Shown here one piece after another: positions 45,506 to 54,724 of a stretch of DNA of 64,000 bases. This DNA comes from Thiodiazotropha sp040506275 (GTDB lineage Bacteria > Pseudomonadota > Gammaproteobacteria > Chromatiales > Chromatiaceae), in the NCBI GenBank assembly GCA_040506275.1, contig JBEVXD010000001.1:310001-374000 (forward strand). Reading direction: 5' to 3'. The notes below the pieces were generated by a model. It searched no databases. It was not told where the DNA came from and saw only the letters and a program-made list of their open reading frames with translations. Numbering within the stretch: the stretch's first letter is position 1; each line of letters begins with the position of its first letter. Made by a program: the position numbers and the translations under genes.

Positions 45506-45637
45506 GGGAACCCCGCAACTGGGCAAATTCTAAGTTGCGCTTCTCGGATAGGGCACGTCAATCCCATAAAGTGCGCCTTGTCTTAGCTAGGTAACGGAAT
45601 TCTGGGTGTTACTGAATATACCGCACAGCCCACTAAT
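45506..45637. repeat. Dispersed repeat family B, degenerate copy
   Basis: GGGAACCCCGCAACTGGG at 45506-45523 matches 24569-24586. GGTAACGGAATTCTG...TACCGCACAGCCCACTA at 45592-45635 is the inverted family B end. The remaining upstream part of the 460-base gap before the TonB receptor (45169-45505) holds no clear gene; its promoter should lie there. Confidence 0.6.
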
Positions 45638-46526
45638 GCCCGCTTGTTGATAATCCAATATCATCATGCCAGTAACCGTCACAACTGCCCAACGGGATGT
45701 ATTTGCTCAGGTCATCAGGCTGATTTCCGGATAGGGCCTGATGGTATGCATTTACAATCTCTCCAGTGAATCGGGATTGGGGACTGATCCTGATAACATC
45801 AACCTGCAGGTTTTTCAGATCTTCCAGTTCAGGAAGCAAATTGCAGCTTTTGGCTGAGACAGTTTGAATGCCATTCAATGCCAGAAAGGATTCCCCGTCT
45901 TGAGTTGAAAGCAGTCTGCCATCTGGATAGTCGATACATTTATATTGGCAGTCATCCTTTGGAAGGTTGTGTGATCGGGCGGTGAAACAGCGAGCCGATA
46001 AGGTAAGAGGCATCCTGCCATAGCAAAAAACTTCTGTCTCAATCCCCATCGGACGGTGTTGTTGCATAAGTGCCAGGGTGGATTTACCCAGTTCCAGTGG
46101 CATGACCCAACGAATCAATCCCTTATCCGCCAGAAATTTCAGGGTTTCCGAATTGTAGATATTGATACTTGGCCCAGTGACAAAGGGGATTTTTTGTCCA
46201 TTTAAGATATTTATAGCGCCAATATCATTCGCTTCAACAATAAAGCGGCCATTTTCACAGATTCGTCTGAGGGTTTTCAGCTCAGATTCCGCTTCCAATA
46301 GTGCCAATGTTGAGAGAACAATCTGCTTGTCAGTTTGCTCACTCAAACGTGTTGCGATTTCGATCCAGTCCTGGGTCTTGAGACTGCGTCGTTTTGAACA
46401 GACTGTCTCCCCCAGGTAGATAATATCCACCGGCATCTCTGCGGCTTGTTCATAGAATTCATAAAGGTCCTCTCTGGACCAGTAGTATAGTATTGGGCCG
46501 AGAGATAATTTGGGGTGTGAATTCAT
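45633..46526 (-). CDS. ubiV: Ubiquinone biosynthesis protein UbiV (U32 peptidase family)
   Basis: 297 residues from ATG 46526. It forms with UbiU the Fe-S hydroxylase complex of oxygen-independent ubiquinone synthesis. The [4Fe-4S] cysteines are Cys43, Cys180, Cys193 and Cys197 (LGETVCSKRR, ARCFTARSHNLPKDDCQYKC), matching the E. coli pattern C39/C180/C193/C197. An upstream in-frame region to 46715 overlaps ubiU and is rejected. The gap to ubiU is 4 bases. Confidence 0.93.
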   Translation of the reverse strand: MNSHPKLSLGPILYYWSREDLYEFYEQAAEMPVDIIYLGETVCSKRRSLKTQDWIEIATRLSEQTDKQIVLSTLALLEAESELKTLRRICENGRFIVEANDIGAINILNGQKIPFVTGPSINIYNSETLKFLADKGLIRWVMPLELGKSTLALMQQHRPMGIETEVFCYGRMPLTLSARCFTARSHNLPKDDCQYKCIDYPDGRLLSTQDGESFLALNGIQTVSAKSCNLLPELEDLKNLQVDVIRISPQSRFTGEIVNAYHQALSGNQPDDLSKYIPLGSCDGYWHDDIGLSTSGH

Positions 46527-46530
46527 AGGG

Positions 46531-47526
46531 CTATTGCCATGGTCTGTAGTAAGGACCGAGTGTGGTGGAAGTGCCTTCAGAAACCTGGTCGAGCACATTC
46601 TGCCATATCGCTTTTGGTTGATATGCTTGTGGATTTCGCTGACAACTGTCGATCGCTTCACGCCATATCTTTGTAACCTGACCGACATAGGCTGGTGAGC
46701 GCTGTCTGCCTTCAATTTTTATGGCCTTCACCCCAGCGCTAAGAAGTTTTGGTAATAACTCAAGTGTATTCAATGAGGTAGGTTCTTCTAATGCGTAGTA
46801 GGTATGGTCCCCAACGGCAAACCGACCTTTGCATATAGTGGGATAGCCCGCTTGCTCACCTGTTGCATAGCGATCGGTCAGCAGACCGTTCAGTCTCGAT
46901 TCCAAGCCATTGCTCGTCTCGCGGTAATCGACATATTGAGCGGGTGAGCAGGCACCGTGTGTATTGGGGGATTCACCTGTTACATAAGAGGAGAGTATGC
47001 AGCGACCTTCGACCATTACACAGAGACTGCCAAATCCGAAGATCTCGATCTCTACCCGGGTGTTTTCGATAACCTGTTCTACCTGGTTAAGGGATAGAAC
47101 CCGCGGTAGTACAGCTCGCTTTATTCCAAATGATTCTGCATAGAAATCCAAGGCCTCGTGATTGGTGCTCGATGCCTGCACGGAGAGATGGAGATTGAGG
47201 TCAGGGTAGGTCTCTGAAGCATATCGAAGTATGCCGATATCTGCACAAATCAGAGCGTCAACCCCTAGCGATGCTGCACTGTCGACTGCCTGGCACCACC
47301 TTTCCCAGCCCTCAGGTCTAGGGTAGGTGTTGATTGCCATGAATACCCTTTTATCACGAGATTTGGCGTAGGTAATGCCATCTCGGGCACGCTTCAGGTT
47401 GAAATTGAGGCCGGGAAAGTGACGTGCATTGGTATCATTTTGCAAACCGAAGTAGATTGCATCAGCACCGTTATCGACAGCTGATTTCAGGGAGGGGAGG
47501 TTGCCAGCGGGGCAGACTAGTTCCAT
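46531..47526 (-). CDS. ubiU: Ubiquinone biosynthesis protein UbiU (U32 peptidase family)
   Basis: 331 residues, partner of UbiV. MELVCPAGNLPSLKSAVDNGADAIYFG is the U32 start. Cys169, Cys176, Cys193 and Cys232 (GSLCVMVEGRCILSSYVTGE, HGACSPAQY, YPTICKGRF) coincide with the E. coli cluster ligands. EGRQRSPAYV is the conserved U32 signature. It probably hydroxylates ubiquinone precursors with UbiV when oxygen is absent. Two radical SAM genes precede it on the same strand. Confidence 0.95.
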   Translation of the reverse strand: MELVCPAGNLPSLKSAVDNGADAIYFGLQNDTNARHFPGLNFNLKRARDGITYAKSRDKRVFMAINTYPRPEGWERWCQAVDSAASLGVDALICADIGILRYASETYPDLNLHLSVQASSTNHEALDFYAESFGIKRAVLPRVLSLNQVEQVIENTRVEIEIFGFGSLCVMVEGRCILSSYVTGESPNTHGACSPAQYVDYRETSNGLESRLNGLLTDRYATGEQAGYPTICKGRFAVGDHTYYALEEPTSLNTLELLPKLLSAGVKAIKIEGRQRSPAYVGQVTKIWREAIDSCQRNPQAYQPKAIWQNVLDQVSEGTSTTLGPYYRPWQ

Positions 47527-47549
47527 AACGCTTCTCTTTGATCTCAGGT

Positions 47550-48467
47550 TCAGGCGACGCGTAGACAGGTTTCGTAACGTCGTTGCAGTTCACCAGCGAT
47601 TCCGTTTAGCACTCGCCATTTCCATGAGCACCAAGCCGGGGCGAGCAGAATAGTCTCTGAAGCAGTGCCCGTGAGGCGGTGCCAAATAATCTCTTTTGGT
47701 GCTTGCTCAACCAGATCTGCAGCGATCTGGATATACTCTTTCAAGGCTAAAGGGGTGTAATTACCGGCTCGCCATGTATTCGCAAGCTGGGTTCCTTTGA
47801 CAATGTGTAGTGGGTGTAACTTTAAGCCGTCGGTGCCAAGTTCAATGATTCTGCGTAGGCTCTCCCGATTATGCTGGGCAGTTTCACCTGGCAGGCCAGC
47901 AATCATGTGGGTACAAACCTTGATGCCTCGGTCTCTTGCCCGCACTACAGTATCAGCATACTCAGCAAAACCATGTCCACGATTGACCCGTTCAAGGGTT
48001 TCATCAAACGCACTCTGCAGGCCTAATTCAAGCCAGATTTCATGACCGTCAGCTTGGTAGTTGCTGAGAAGATCCAGTACATCATCAGGTACACAATCAG
48101 GACGAGTTCCGATTGAGAGGCCGATGACATCATTCTCCTTTAGTGCCTCGTCATAGCGTTCAGCCAACCGTTCAACTTTGTCATAGGTGTTGGTGTAGGC
48201 TTGAAAATATGCAAGATATTTTTGTGCGCCAGTACGCTTGCGGATCACCTCTCGGCCGGCGTTGATTTGCTCATGGATCGGCTTGGAATGACGTCCGTTG
48301 GGACTGAAAGAGACATTATTACAAAAGGTGCAGCCTCCGCGTCCTTTGTTTCCGTCCCTGTTGGGGCAGGTGAAGGCAGTGTCCAAGGCAATTTTATGTA
48401 CTCGTTCACCATATTTGCTCAACATATATTGCCCAAAAGTCGGGACATGATCGGCCAGAGTAGTCAT
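47550..48467 (-). CDS. TIGR01212-family radical SAM protein (YhcC-like)
   Basis: 305 residues. The cluster-binding cysteines are spaced as in the YhcC family: CPNRDGNKGRGGCTFC (~34-49). GLSIGTRPDCV, EIWLELGLQSAFDETL, AGLPGETAQH and GLKLHPLHIVKGTQL follow the family pattern. Its substrate is unknown. It lies 23 bases upstream of ubiU and five bases downstream of a second radical SAM gene, likely one transcript. Confidence 0.9.
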   Translation of the reverse strand: MTTLADHVPTFGQYMLSKYGERVHKIALDTAFTCPNRDGNKGRGGCTFCNNVSFSPNGRHSKPIHEQINAGREVIRKRTGAQKYLAYFQAYTNTYDKVERLAERYDEALKENDVIGLSIGTRPDCVPDDVLDLLSNYQADGHEIWLELGLQSAFDETLERVNRGHGFAEYADTVVRARDRGIKVCTHMIAGLPGETAQHNRESLRRIIELGTDGLKLHPLHIVKGTQLANTWRAGNYTPLALKEYIQIAADLVEQAPKEIIWHRLTGTASETILLAPAWCSWKWRVLNGIAGELQRRYETCLRVA

Positions 48468-48472
48468 CGGGT

Positions 48473-49072
48473 TTAACCCACGACATTGAGTTCGCGGCGT
48501 CGAAATTTGACCTTCAGCTGCCTGGCAATACCTTCACAGGATTCAATATCAACACCTTCCAAACCATCGATTGCTGTTGCTGTTACATCGGATATGTAGT
48601 CAGGTGCCCGACTGAGAAACGCCATCACCGCTTGATAGGAACCTGGGAGGTTGGGTCGACAGTGCAGGTCGTAAATCTCGCTATTCTGGGCATTCAATGA
48701 AACTGACAGGGCATCAACGCATTCAGCCAACTCTGGTAACGTATCGTGCTTATGCACCAGGTTTGATAAGCCATCGGTGTTTACTCGCACCTTGCCGCCA
48801 TGTTTTTTTACGTGTCGGGCGACTTCCAGCAAGACATTGAGCCTGAGTGTAGGCTCTCCGTAACCACAGAAGACGATTTCATCATATTTCGATGGATCAT
48901 CGATTGATGCGATAACCTCTTCGGCTGTAGGGCGGTGATCGAGGGTTAGATCATACCCTTTTACCGTCATATCCCCTTGTGTTTTAGGACAAAAGATACA
49001 TTCCAGGGTGCAACGGTCAGTAATGCTGAGATAGAGGTTTTTCCCGATTTGATAGCTGATCTGCTGTGGCAC
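48473..49072 (-). CDS. TatD-associated-type radical SAM protein
   Basis: 199 residues. The [4Fe-4S] Cys motif is CTLECIFC (C21-x3-C25-x2-C28), followed by IVFCGYGEPTLRLNVLLEVARHVKKHGGKVRVNTDGLSN, with the conserved GxGEPT. Members are often next to tatD, which is not seen here. It is shorter than most radical SAM enzymes, ending after the core barrel. It probably starts the minus-strand unit with the YhcC-like gene and ubiU-ubiV. Confidence 0.85.
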   Translation of the reverse strand: MPQQISYQIGKNLYLSITDRCTLECIFCPKTQGDMTVKGYDLTLDHRPTAEEVIASIDDPSKYDEIVFCGYGEPTLRLNVLLEVARHVKKHGGKVRVNTDGLSNLVHKHDTLPELAECVDALSVSLNAQNSEIYDLHCRPNLPGSYQAVMAFLSRAPDYISDVTATAIDGLEGVDIESCEGIARQLKVKFRRRELNVVG

Positions 49073-49231
49073 GATTTTCCCATGGACATTGATTCGGAGA
49101 GGCTATCCTAGCGTTTGAAATGATGGATACAATGACTTTGGTCAAAACAATGGATGTGTTCAAAATAGATCACTTTTTCCGCGTTCAATTGGATTTTTAG
49201 GATTCTAGAATTTGAATCTCTTGATGTTTTC

Positions 49232-49515
49232 TATTAACCCGGCGACTAAGTATGTTGTCTTAAGCCGAAGTGTGCCAGCCTGCGGCAAGGCATCAAAACG
49301 CCGCTGTAGCACTCCTACATCAAGTTTTGATAACGCAGTCTGCAGGCAGGCACACTTCGGCCTCTCATTTTTAAAATCATATTGTTAGGGGTTTCAAGCC
49401 TGCCCTTGCCCGGTATGGCGGCTCTTGACAAGGGAACAGCCATTGCCTGCGAGCCGCGCCTTGATCAAGGGCAGGCTTGAAACCCTGAAGACGACATACT
49501 TAGTCGCCGGATTAA
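49232..49515. repeat. Dispersed palindromic repeat family A, long copy
   Basis: The ends are TTAACCCGGCGACTAAGTAT and the inverse ATACTTAGTCGCCGG. The core matches 697-896 almost base for base, with GGCCGAAGTGTGCCTGCCTG as inner stems and AGCACTCCTACATCAAGTTT next to them. Relative to copy 1 it carries an extra ~95-base hairpin (about 49398-49489) flanked by GTTTCAAGCCTGCCCTTG and GGGCAGGCTTGAAACCC. It ends in TTAATTAA at the stop codon of the HDOD gene. Confidence 0.85.
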
Positions 49516-50946
49516 TTAAGATGAAGCGCTCATCGTTTTCATTATTGTCTGGCATATCACTTTGAAATTCTCGAACTGCTGCCGAGTTACCCCGGGGCCG
49601 CTCAAGCCGTTGTCAGCATAAAACAGCCCCACCGGTTTGTTGCGAATGAAGATCGACATTGAGATGAATCCACTTGTGTTGATCTGCTCTCTTGCATCTG
49701 GAGGAATCATGGGTAAGTACTTTTCTGCATTATTCTTATTAAGAGATATTGCCTGAGGTTTATTAAGTAGTAATTTGAATAGGCTTGGGTTTTTTGTGGA
49801 AAGCGCAAAGTCCTTCAGAGAGAGTTGCTGCTCTGACTCGATTACAAGACGGGATCTGAGCATCTTTCGGTCGGGTGTAAGCATAGCGAACATGGTACGA
49901 CTCAACCCCAATTCCTGATGCATCTGCTCCAATGCGCTACTGAGCATATCCTGTAGAGGATTGCTCTTTTTCGGTGGTGGTGGCTTTGTTGCCTTCGGGG
50001 GGGCGGGGATAGATTTCTTCTCGCTGGGTATTTTTTTTGTCGGAGTTGGTTGAGCTGTTTCAAGCTGAGCTTTTTTTACAGGTTTTTTGTCGCCACAGAT
50101 GATAAAAAAGGCAGGTAGTGGCAGGGGAAGAGTTTGGAGATTTCGTGCTGTCTCTGCTGCCAGTCTGTGAAGGTTGGAGATCGCTTGCTCTTGGGGGATT
50201 TCAAGAAATTCAGCCAGCAGCTCTAAATCCTCCACTGTTTTCTTGCTATTCCAACCCAGGGTGGTTTCCCGGGCCAGGGTTGAAGCAAGCATTACTGTGA
50301 GAGGTTTGGGCTGGAAGTTGTTAGAGATACTTTGGGCGTCACTGATCAAGTCAGGCAGCTGCCAGCGTTGGCATAGCTGGATGTTGAGTGTTTCAAATGT
50401 AAAACCTAATTCGGTCTGAGCAACACTCTCTCTATCCTCACCTGCCTCAATTTTTTTCTGAATCCTGATCATGGTGTCCGGTGCTTCGGACCAGATGGCC
50501 ATTTCGCCGATATCGTGTAGCAGAGCACCGGTATAAAGCGTATCGCCATCAGATTGATTTCGCATCTCTGACAGACCTCGAGCATAACAGGCGGCATGGG
50601 CAGCACGGCTGTAACAGCCGATGAGTCCTCTTCTCGGAGGGCCTTTCAGCTTATCTTCCAGGCAGGGAAGTGTTTTGCTGGCTTTTTCAATCAGAGCCAT
50701 ACCCAGCATTGGAATAGCCAGTGAAATTCTGGTAATTGCCTCTTTTGGCTGTTTGGATGGGTTATTTGATTGCCGCATGACATACAAGCCGAATCCAGGA
50801 TCACGGGAAATGACTTCAGCGAGCCGGGAGTGGTTCACGCTCGTTTTTTTATTCAGTAAATCCCTGACCTGGGTCAGGGTCCGCTGCATAATCGGAAGTG
50901 GTTCAGCGGAGATTTGTCGTACCCACTCTTCAACAGTCTGAGACAT
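49516..50946 (-). CDS. HDOD-domain protein with GAF-like C-terminus
   Basis: 476 residues. An HDOD domain spans ~15-230 (VISRDPGFGLYVMRQSN, ITRISLAIPMLGM, YTGALLHDIGEMAIW, which keeps HD as LHDIG). A Lys/Pro-rich linker (~295-330; PKATKPPPPKKS) leads to a GAF-like C-terminal domain (~335-470; LQDMLSSALEQMHQELGLSRTMFAMLTPDRKMLRSRLVIE...). HDOD proteins are signalling scaffolds that usually lack phosphodiesterase activity. The stop codon lies in the end of the adjacent repeat element. Not in an operon. Confidence 0.85.
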   Translation of the reverse strand: MSQTVEEWVRQISAEPLPIMQRTLTQVRDLLNKKTSVNHSRLAEVISRDPGFGLYVMRQSNNPSKQPKEAITRISLAIPMLGMALIEKASKTLPCLEDKLKGPPRRGLIGCYSRAAHAACYARGLSEMRNQSDGDTLYTGALLHDIGEMAIWSEAPDTMIRIQKKIEAGEDRESVAQTELGFTFETLNIQLCQRWQLPDLISDAQSISNNFQPKPLTVMLASTLARETTLGWNSKKTVEDLELLAEFLEIPQEQAISNLHRLAAETARNLQTLPLPLPAFFIICGDKKPVKKAQLETAQPTPTKKIPSEKKSIPAPPKATKPPPPKKSNPLQDMLSSALEQMHQELGLSRTMFAMLTPDRKMLRSRLVIESEQQLSLKDFALSTKNPSLFKLLLNKPQAISLNKNNAEKYLPMIPPDAREQINTSGFISMSIFIRNKPVGLFYADNGLSGPGVTRQQFENFKVICQTIMKTMSASS

Positions 50947-51396
50947 GGCCTACATATTTGTGGTTGCTGAGGTGAATCTGATTATATTGCGGATTCCTTT
51001 GGAGAGCTTGTTCGCTCCTGATCTGCCTGAATTAAGCGAACGAAAGCATGTACTTTAAAGCCTATTTTTTAAAAAAAGCGCTTTTATATCGCCACTAAAT
51101 CCACTCTAATTCCAGATTTACTCAAGGTTGGTAAAATTAAAGTTGTCGATAAATTACAAATGTAACCTATCGCGTTTGGCTTTGCATGGATCATTGGGTT
51201 CCAGTAGCTGATATATAAACACATCATGTTGTTATATCAAGTTATCCAGCTCTTCATCGACCAGATTTCCTGGTTTCTTATAGTTTATCTGCGATTTTAA
51301 AATAAGGTTGAAGGATATCTGGAAATTACTCTGTTTCTGAGAGATCAGGGGGATGTTAGACTACTCGGTTTGAATCTTCGGTATTGAGAGGTTTGT
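50947..51396. other. AT-rich intergenic region between HDOD gene and yebC
   Basis: 450 bases without a gene. It must contain divergent promoters. I see TTTTTTAAAAAAAGCGCTTTT near 51065-51085 (A/T tract plus palindrome AAGCGCTT), but nothing I can name. Confidence 0.4.
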
Positions 51397-52143
51397 ATGG
51401 CAGGACACAGCAAGTGGGCCAATATCAAGCATAAAAAAGCAGCCAACGATAAAAAGCGTGGCAAGATCTGGACAAAACTTATCCGGGAAATCACTGTGGC
51501 AGCCCGTATGGGTGGCGGTGACCCTAATGCAAACCCACGGTTGCGCCTGGCTATGGATAAGGGGCTTGGGGCGAATATGCCTAAAGATACCATTGAACGC
51601 GCAATCAAGCGTGGTGCTGGCGGCACGGATGGTGAAAATTATGACGAAATTCGCTACGAAGGTTATGGTCCAGGCGGAACTGCTGTGATGGTTGACTGCA
51701 TGACTGATAATCGCAACCGGACTGCCTCTGAGGTGCGTCATGCCTTCAGTAAATTAGGCGGAAATCTTGGCACTGATGGTTCAGTAGGGTATCTCTTCAC
51801 AAAGCAGGGCATAATCAGTTTTGCCTCTGGACTGGATGAGGAGAGTGTTATGGATGCCTCTTTAGAAGCTGGCGCAGAGGATGTGACCGTCAATGATGAT
51901 GGAACAATTGATGTTATCGCAACACCTGAGAGTTTTTCTGAGGTTAAGGATGCCTTGATTGCCGCTGGTCTCCAGCCGGAAAATGATGAAGTTACCTATG
52001 TGGCCTCAACACGTGCTGAGTTGGATGAAGGGGATGCTGACAAACTGTTGCGCATGATTGATATGCTGGAGGATCTTGATGATGTCCAAGATGTCTACAC
52101 TAATGCCGAGATTTCTGATGAAATCCTCGATGCAGTAGGCTGA
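51397..52143 (+). CDS. yebC: YebC/PmpR family transcriptional regulator
   Basis: 248 residues with MAGHSKWANIKHKKAANDKKRGKIW, GGGDPNANPRLRLAMDKG, YEGYGPGG and GGNLGTDGSVGYLF, all in the standard order. The family also includes translation factors. It is one base upstream of ruvC, the usual gammaproteobacterial order yebC-ruvCAB. GAGAGG ribosome binding site before the ATG. Confidence 0.96.
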   Translation: MAGHSKWANIKHKKAANDKKRGKIWTKLIREITVAARMGGGDPNANPRLRLAMDKGLGANMPKDTIERAIKRGAGGTDGENYDEIRYEGYGPGGTAVMVDCMTDNRNRTASEVRHAFSKLGGNLGTDGSVGYLFTKQGIISFASGLDEESVMDASLEAGAEDVTVNDDGTIDVIATPESFSEVKDALIAAGLQPENDEVTYVASTRAELDEGDADKLLRMIDMLEDLDDVQDVYTNAEISDEILDAVG

Positions 52144-52659
52144 ATGTTAAGAATAATCGGCATTGACCCTGGATCTCGGGCTACGGGATATGGGTTGATT
52201 GAATCGGATGGCGTGAATTCAACTCATCTGGCCCATGGTGTACTGCGTCTTGAAGGCGAGGCGTTGGCACCTAGACTGGGGCAAATATTTACCGGCATTA
52301 CTGCAGTGATAAATGAATACCAGCCTGAAATCATGGCAATAGAACAAGTTTTTGTATCCAAGAACCCCTCATCGGCACTTAAGCTTGGACAGGCCAGGGG
52401 AGCGGCTATTTGTGCTGGAGTCAATCTTGGATTGTCAGTTGCGGAATATTCACCCCGGGGTATCAAACAGGCGATTGTAGGCACTGGCCGCGCAGAAAAG
52501 GAGCAGGTTCAACATATGGTGCAGATGCTTTTGGGTTTAAAGAAAAAGCCCCAGGCTGATGCGGCTGATGCCCTTGCGGTGGCACTCAGCCATGCGCATA
52601 CGAGCAAAATGGCTTTTGTTCGAAGTACTACCCGCAGCGCGAGAGGTTTTCAACGATGA
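52144..52659 (+). CDS. ruvC: Crossover junction endodeoxyribonuclease RuvC
   Basis: 171 residues, resolves Holliday junctions with RuvAB. The catalytic acids are in IGIDPGSRATGYG (Asp7), MAIEQVFVSKNPSSALKLGQARG (Glu) and QADAADALAVALSHAH (two Asp). It overlaps ruvA by 4 bases. Confidence 0.97.
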   Translation: MLRIIGIDPGSRATGYGLIESDGVNSTHLAHGVLRLEGEALAPRLGQIFTGITAVINEYQPEIMAIEQVFVSKNPSSALKLGQARGAAICAGVNLGLSVAEYSPRGIKQAIVGTGRAEKEQVQHMVQMLLGLKKKPQADAADALAVALSHAHTSKMAFVRSTTRSARGFQR

Positions 52660-53264
52660 TAGGTCGTCTTAGAGGTGAACTTGCAAGTAAGCAGGCACCC
52701 TTCCTGTTGTTGGATGTGAATGGGGTAGGGTATGAGTTGGAGGCACCACTCTCAACCATCTTTGCGCTTCCAGATGTTGGGCAGAAGGTTACGCTACTGA
52801 CTCATTTGATTATTCGTGATGATGCTCATGTCCTGTATGCATTTATTAACGAATCTGAAAGAGCTTTGTTCCGTAGCTTGTTGAAAGTTAATGGAGTTGG
52901 GGCAAAGATGGCCTTGACTCTATTGTCCGGTATGAGTGCCGATGCGTTTGCGAACTGTGTGGAGAATGAGGATGTGGCCTCACTGGTGAAACTCCCGGGT
53001 ATCGGCAAAAAAACTGCCGAACGATTGATTATTGAAATGCGAGACCGATTGGCGAAACTGACGGGGATCTCCGCCACTAGTTCGCCCTCTTCATCAGCAG
53101 TAACTCTGCAACCCTCCAGCGCCAGTTCTGATGCAATCGCTGCCCTGATTGCACTGGGCTACAAGCCTCAGGATGCGAGTCGTATGGTAAAAACGGTAGA
53201 GCAGGAAGAGATGGATAGTGAAGCTTTAATTCGAGCTGCTCTGAAAGGAACGGCCGGTAAATGA
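52656..53264 (+). CDS. ruvA: Holliday junction DNA helicase subunit RuvA
   Basis: 202 residues. The OB-fold N-terminus MIGRLRGELASKQAPFLLLDVNGVGYEL is followed by helix-hairpin-helix motifs (LLKVNGVGAKMALTLLSGM, LVKLPGIGKKTAERLIIEM) and the C-terminal RuvB-contact domain after a Ser-rich linker (TSSPSSSAVTLQPSSAS). Overlaps ruvC by 4 bases; ruvB follows after 15. Confidence 0.97.
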   Translation: MIGRLRGELASKQAPFLLLDVNGVGYELEAPLSTIFALPDVGQKVTLLTHLIIRDDAHVLYAFINESERALFRSLLKVNGVGAKMALTLLSGMSADAFANCVENEDVASLVKLPGIGKKTAERLIIEMRDRLAKLTGISATSSPSSSAVTLQPSSASSDAIAALIALGYKPQDASRMVKTVEQEEMDSEALIRAALKGTAGK

Positions 53265-53279
53265 CAGGACAGATAGCCT

Positions 53280-54326
53280 GTGACTGAAGAACCCAGACTG
53301 ATCGATGGTGAGGCTGCCGGGGATGATGACCTCCTTGAGCGGGCAATCAGGCCAAAGCAATTATCCGACTATGTGGGACAGCCTGCCGTGCGCGAGCAGA
53401 TGGAGATCTTTATTTCCGCTGCCCGTGGGCGAAGTGAGGCACTCGATCATGTGCTGATTTTCGGTCCACCAGGACTGGGCAAAACCACACTTGCCCACAT
53501 AATTGCCAACGAAATGGCAGTCAATCTACGTCAAACTTCAGGGCCGGTTCTCGAAAAACCCGGTGATCTTGCTGCGTTGTTGACCAACCTGGAACCCCAT
53601 GATGTGTTGTTCGTTGACGAGATACATCGTTTGAGTCCGGTAGTTGAGGAGGTGCTCTATCCGGCGATGGAGGATTTCCAACTGGACATCATGATCGGTG
53701 AGGGCCCCGCAGCTCGTTCAATTAAACTTGACCTTCCTCCATTTACTTTGGTGGGTGCGACAACACGGGCTGGATTGCTTACCTCTCCACTTCGGGACAG
53801 ATTTGGAATTGTACAGCGCCTGGAGTTCTATAATAGTGAAGATCTGACACGAATCGTCACCCGGACTGCAGGTATTTTGAATATCGGTATTGATATTGAA
53901 GGGGCAAATGAAGTTGCTCGTCGTTCCCGTGGAACCCCCAGAATCGCCAATCGTCTTCTGAGACGAGTACGTGACTATGCTCAGGTGAAAGGGGATGGGC
54001 ATATTTCAGCCGAGCTTGCGGACAAAGCTTTGAAAATGCTCAAGGTGGATGGTAATGGATTCGACAACATGGACAGACGTTTACTGCTGGCGGTTATCGA
54101 AAAATTCGATGGGGGCCCGGTAGGTGTTGATAATCTGGCTGCTGCGATCGGTGAGGAGAAGGGGACGATTGAGGATGTACTTGAACCCTACCTGATTCAG
54201 CAGGGTTTTATGATGCGAACACCGCGAGGCAGAGTCGCAACCCAGGCAGCTTATCTACATTTTGGCCTGACACCTCATTCAGGCGGTATATCTTCATCCG
54301 AGAACGACCCGTTTAAATCCAGATAG
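53280..54326 (+). CDS. ruvB: Holliday junction DNA helicase subunit RuvB
   Basis: 348 residues, AAA+ motor for branch migration. GTG start. Walker A is FGPPGLGKTTLAH, Walker B is VLFVDEIHRL, sensor/arginine region GATTRAGLLTSPLRDRFG, and the winged helix ends with RTPRGRVATQAAYLHFG. Normal length; last gene of the yebC-ruvCAB unit. Confidence 0.98.
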   Translation: MTEEPRLIDGEAAGDDDLLERAIRPKQLSDYVGQPAVREQMEIFISAARGRSEALDHVLIFGPPGLGKTTLAHIIANEMAVNLRQTSGPVLEKPGDLAALLTNLEPHDVLFVDEIHRLSPVVEEVLYPAMEDFQLDIMIGEGPAARSIKLDLPPFTLVGATTRAGLLTSPLRDRFGIVQRLEFYNSEDLTRIVTRTAGILNIGIDIEGANEVARRSRGTPRIANRLLRRVRDYAQVKGDGHISAELADKALKMLKVDGNGFDNMDRRLLLAVIEKFDGGPVGVDNLAAAIGEEKGTIEDVLEPYLIQQGFMMRTPRGRVATQAAYLHFGLTPHSGGISSSENDPFKSR

Positions 54327-54469
54327 CGGTAATTCAGGGAACTCAGTTAACATCAAACACTCATACTCGTGTACCTCGTCGGAGATTCAACAGATCGCAT
54401 CATGAGTTTGTGTGTGCCAGTCTGTAGAAAATCATTAAATGTTTCCTGCAGTGAGGTTCACTACGGCTG

Positions 54470-54600
54470 AAACTAAACAATAAGGTGCTGGGTTAATAAA
54501 ATAGATCATTTTTTGATAACGTATCTGTAGGCAGATACACTGCGCTCTGTCTTTAATAAATTTCAAATGGTTAGAAGCTTCAAGAAAACCTATTTACAGC
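54470..54600. repeat. Decayed family A repeat copy
   Basis: AATAAGGTGCTGGGTTAATA (54479-54498) is a family A end. The following TTTTGATAACGTATCTGTAG and GGCAGATACACTGCGCTCTG tracks match the core of the 49-kb copy with many changes. It fills most of the ruvB-ybgC gap. Confidence 0.5.
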
Positions 54601-54724
54601 TTGGGACACTTCGTGAAAGTGTAACCAATGGCTGGCGAGACAGGTTTTGAATAAGGAAATCTTGAAGCCTTGTAGTGATTGGTCAGCTCTCTCTTCGGAT
54701 GGCGCCGTTTAGTGGTATTGGGAA

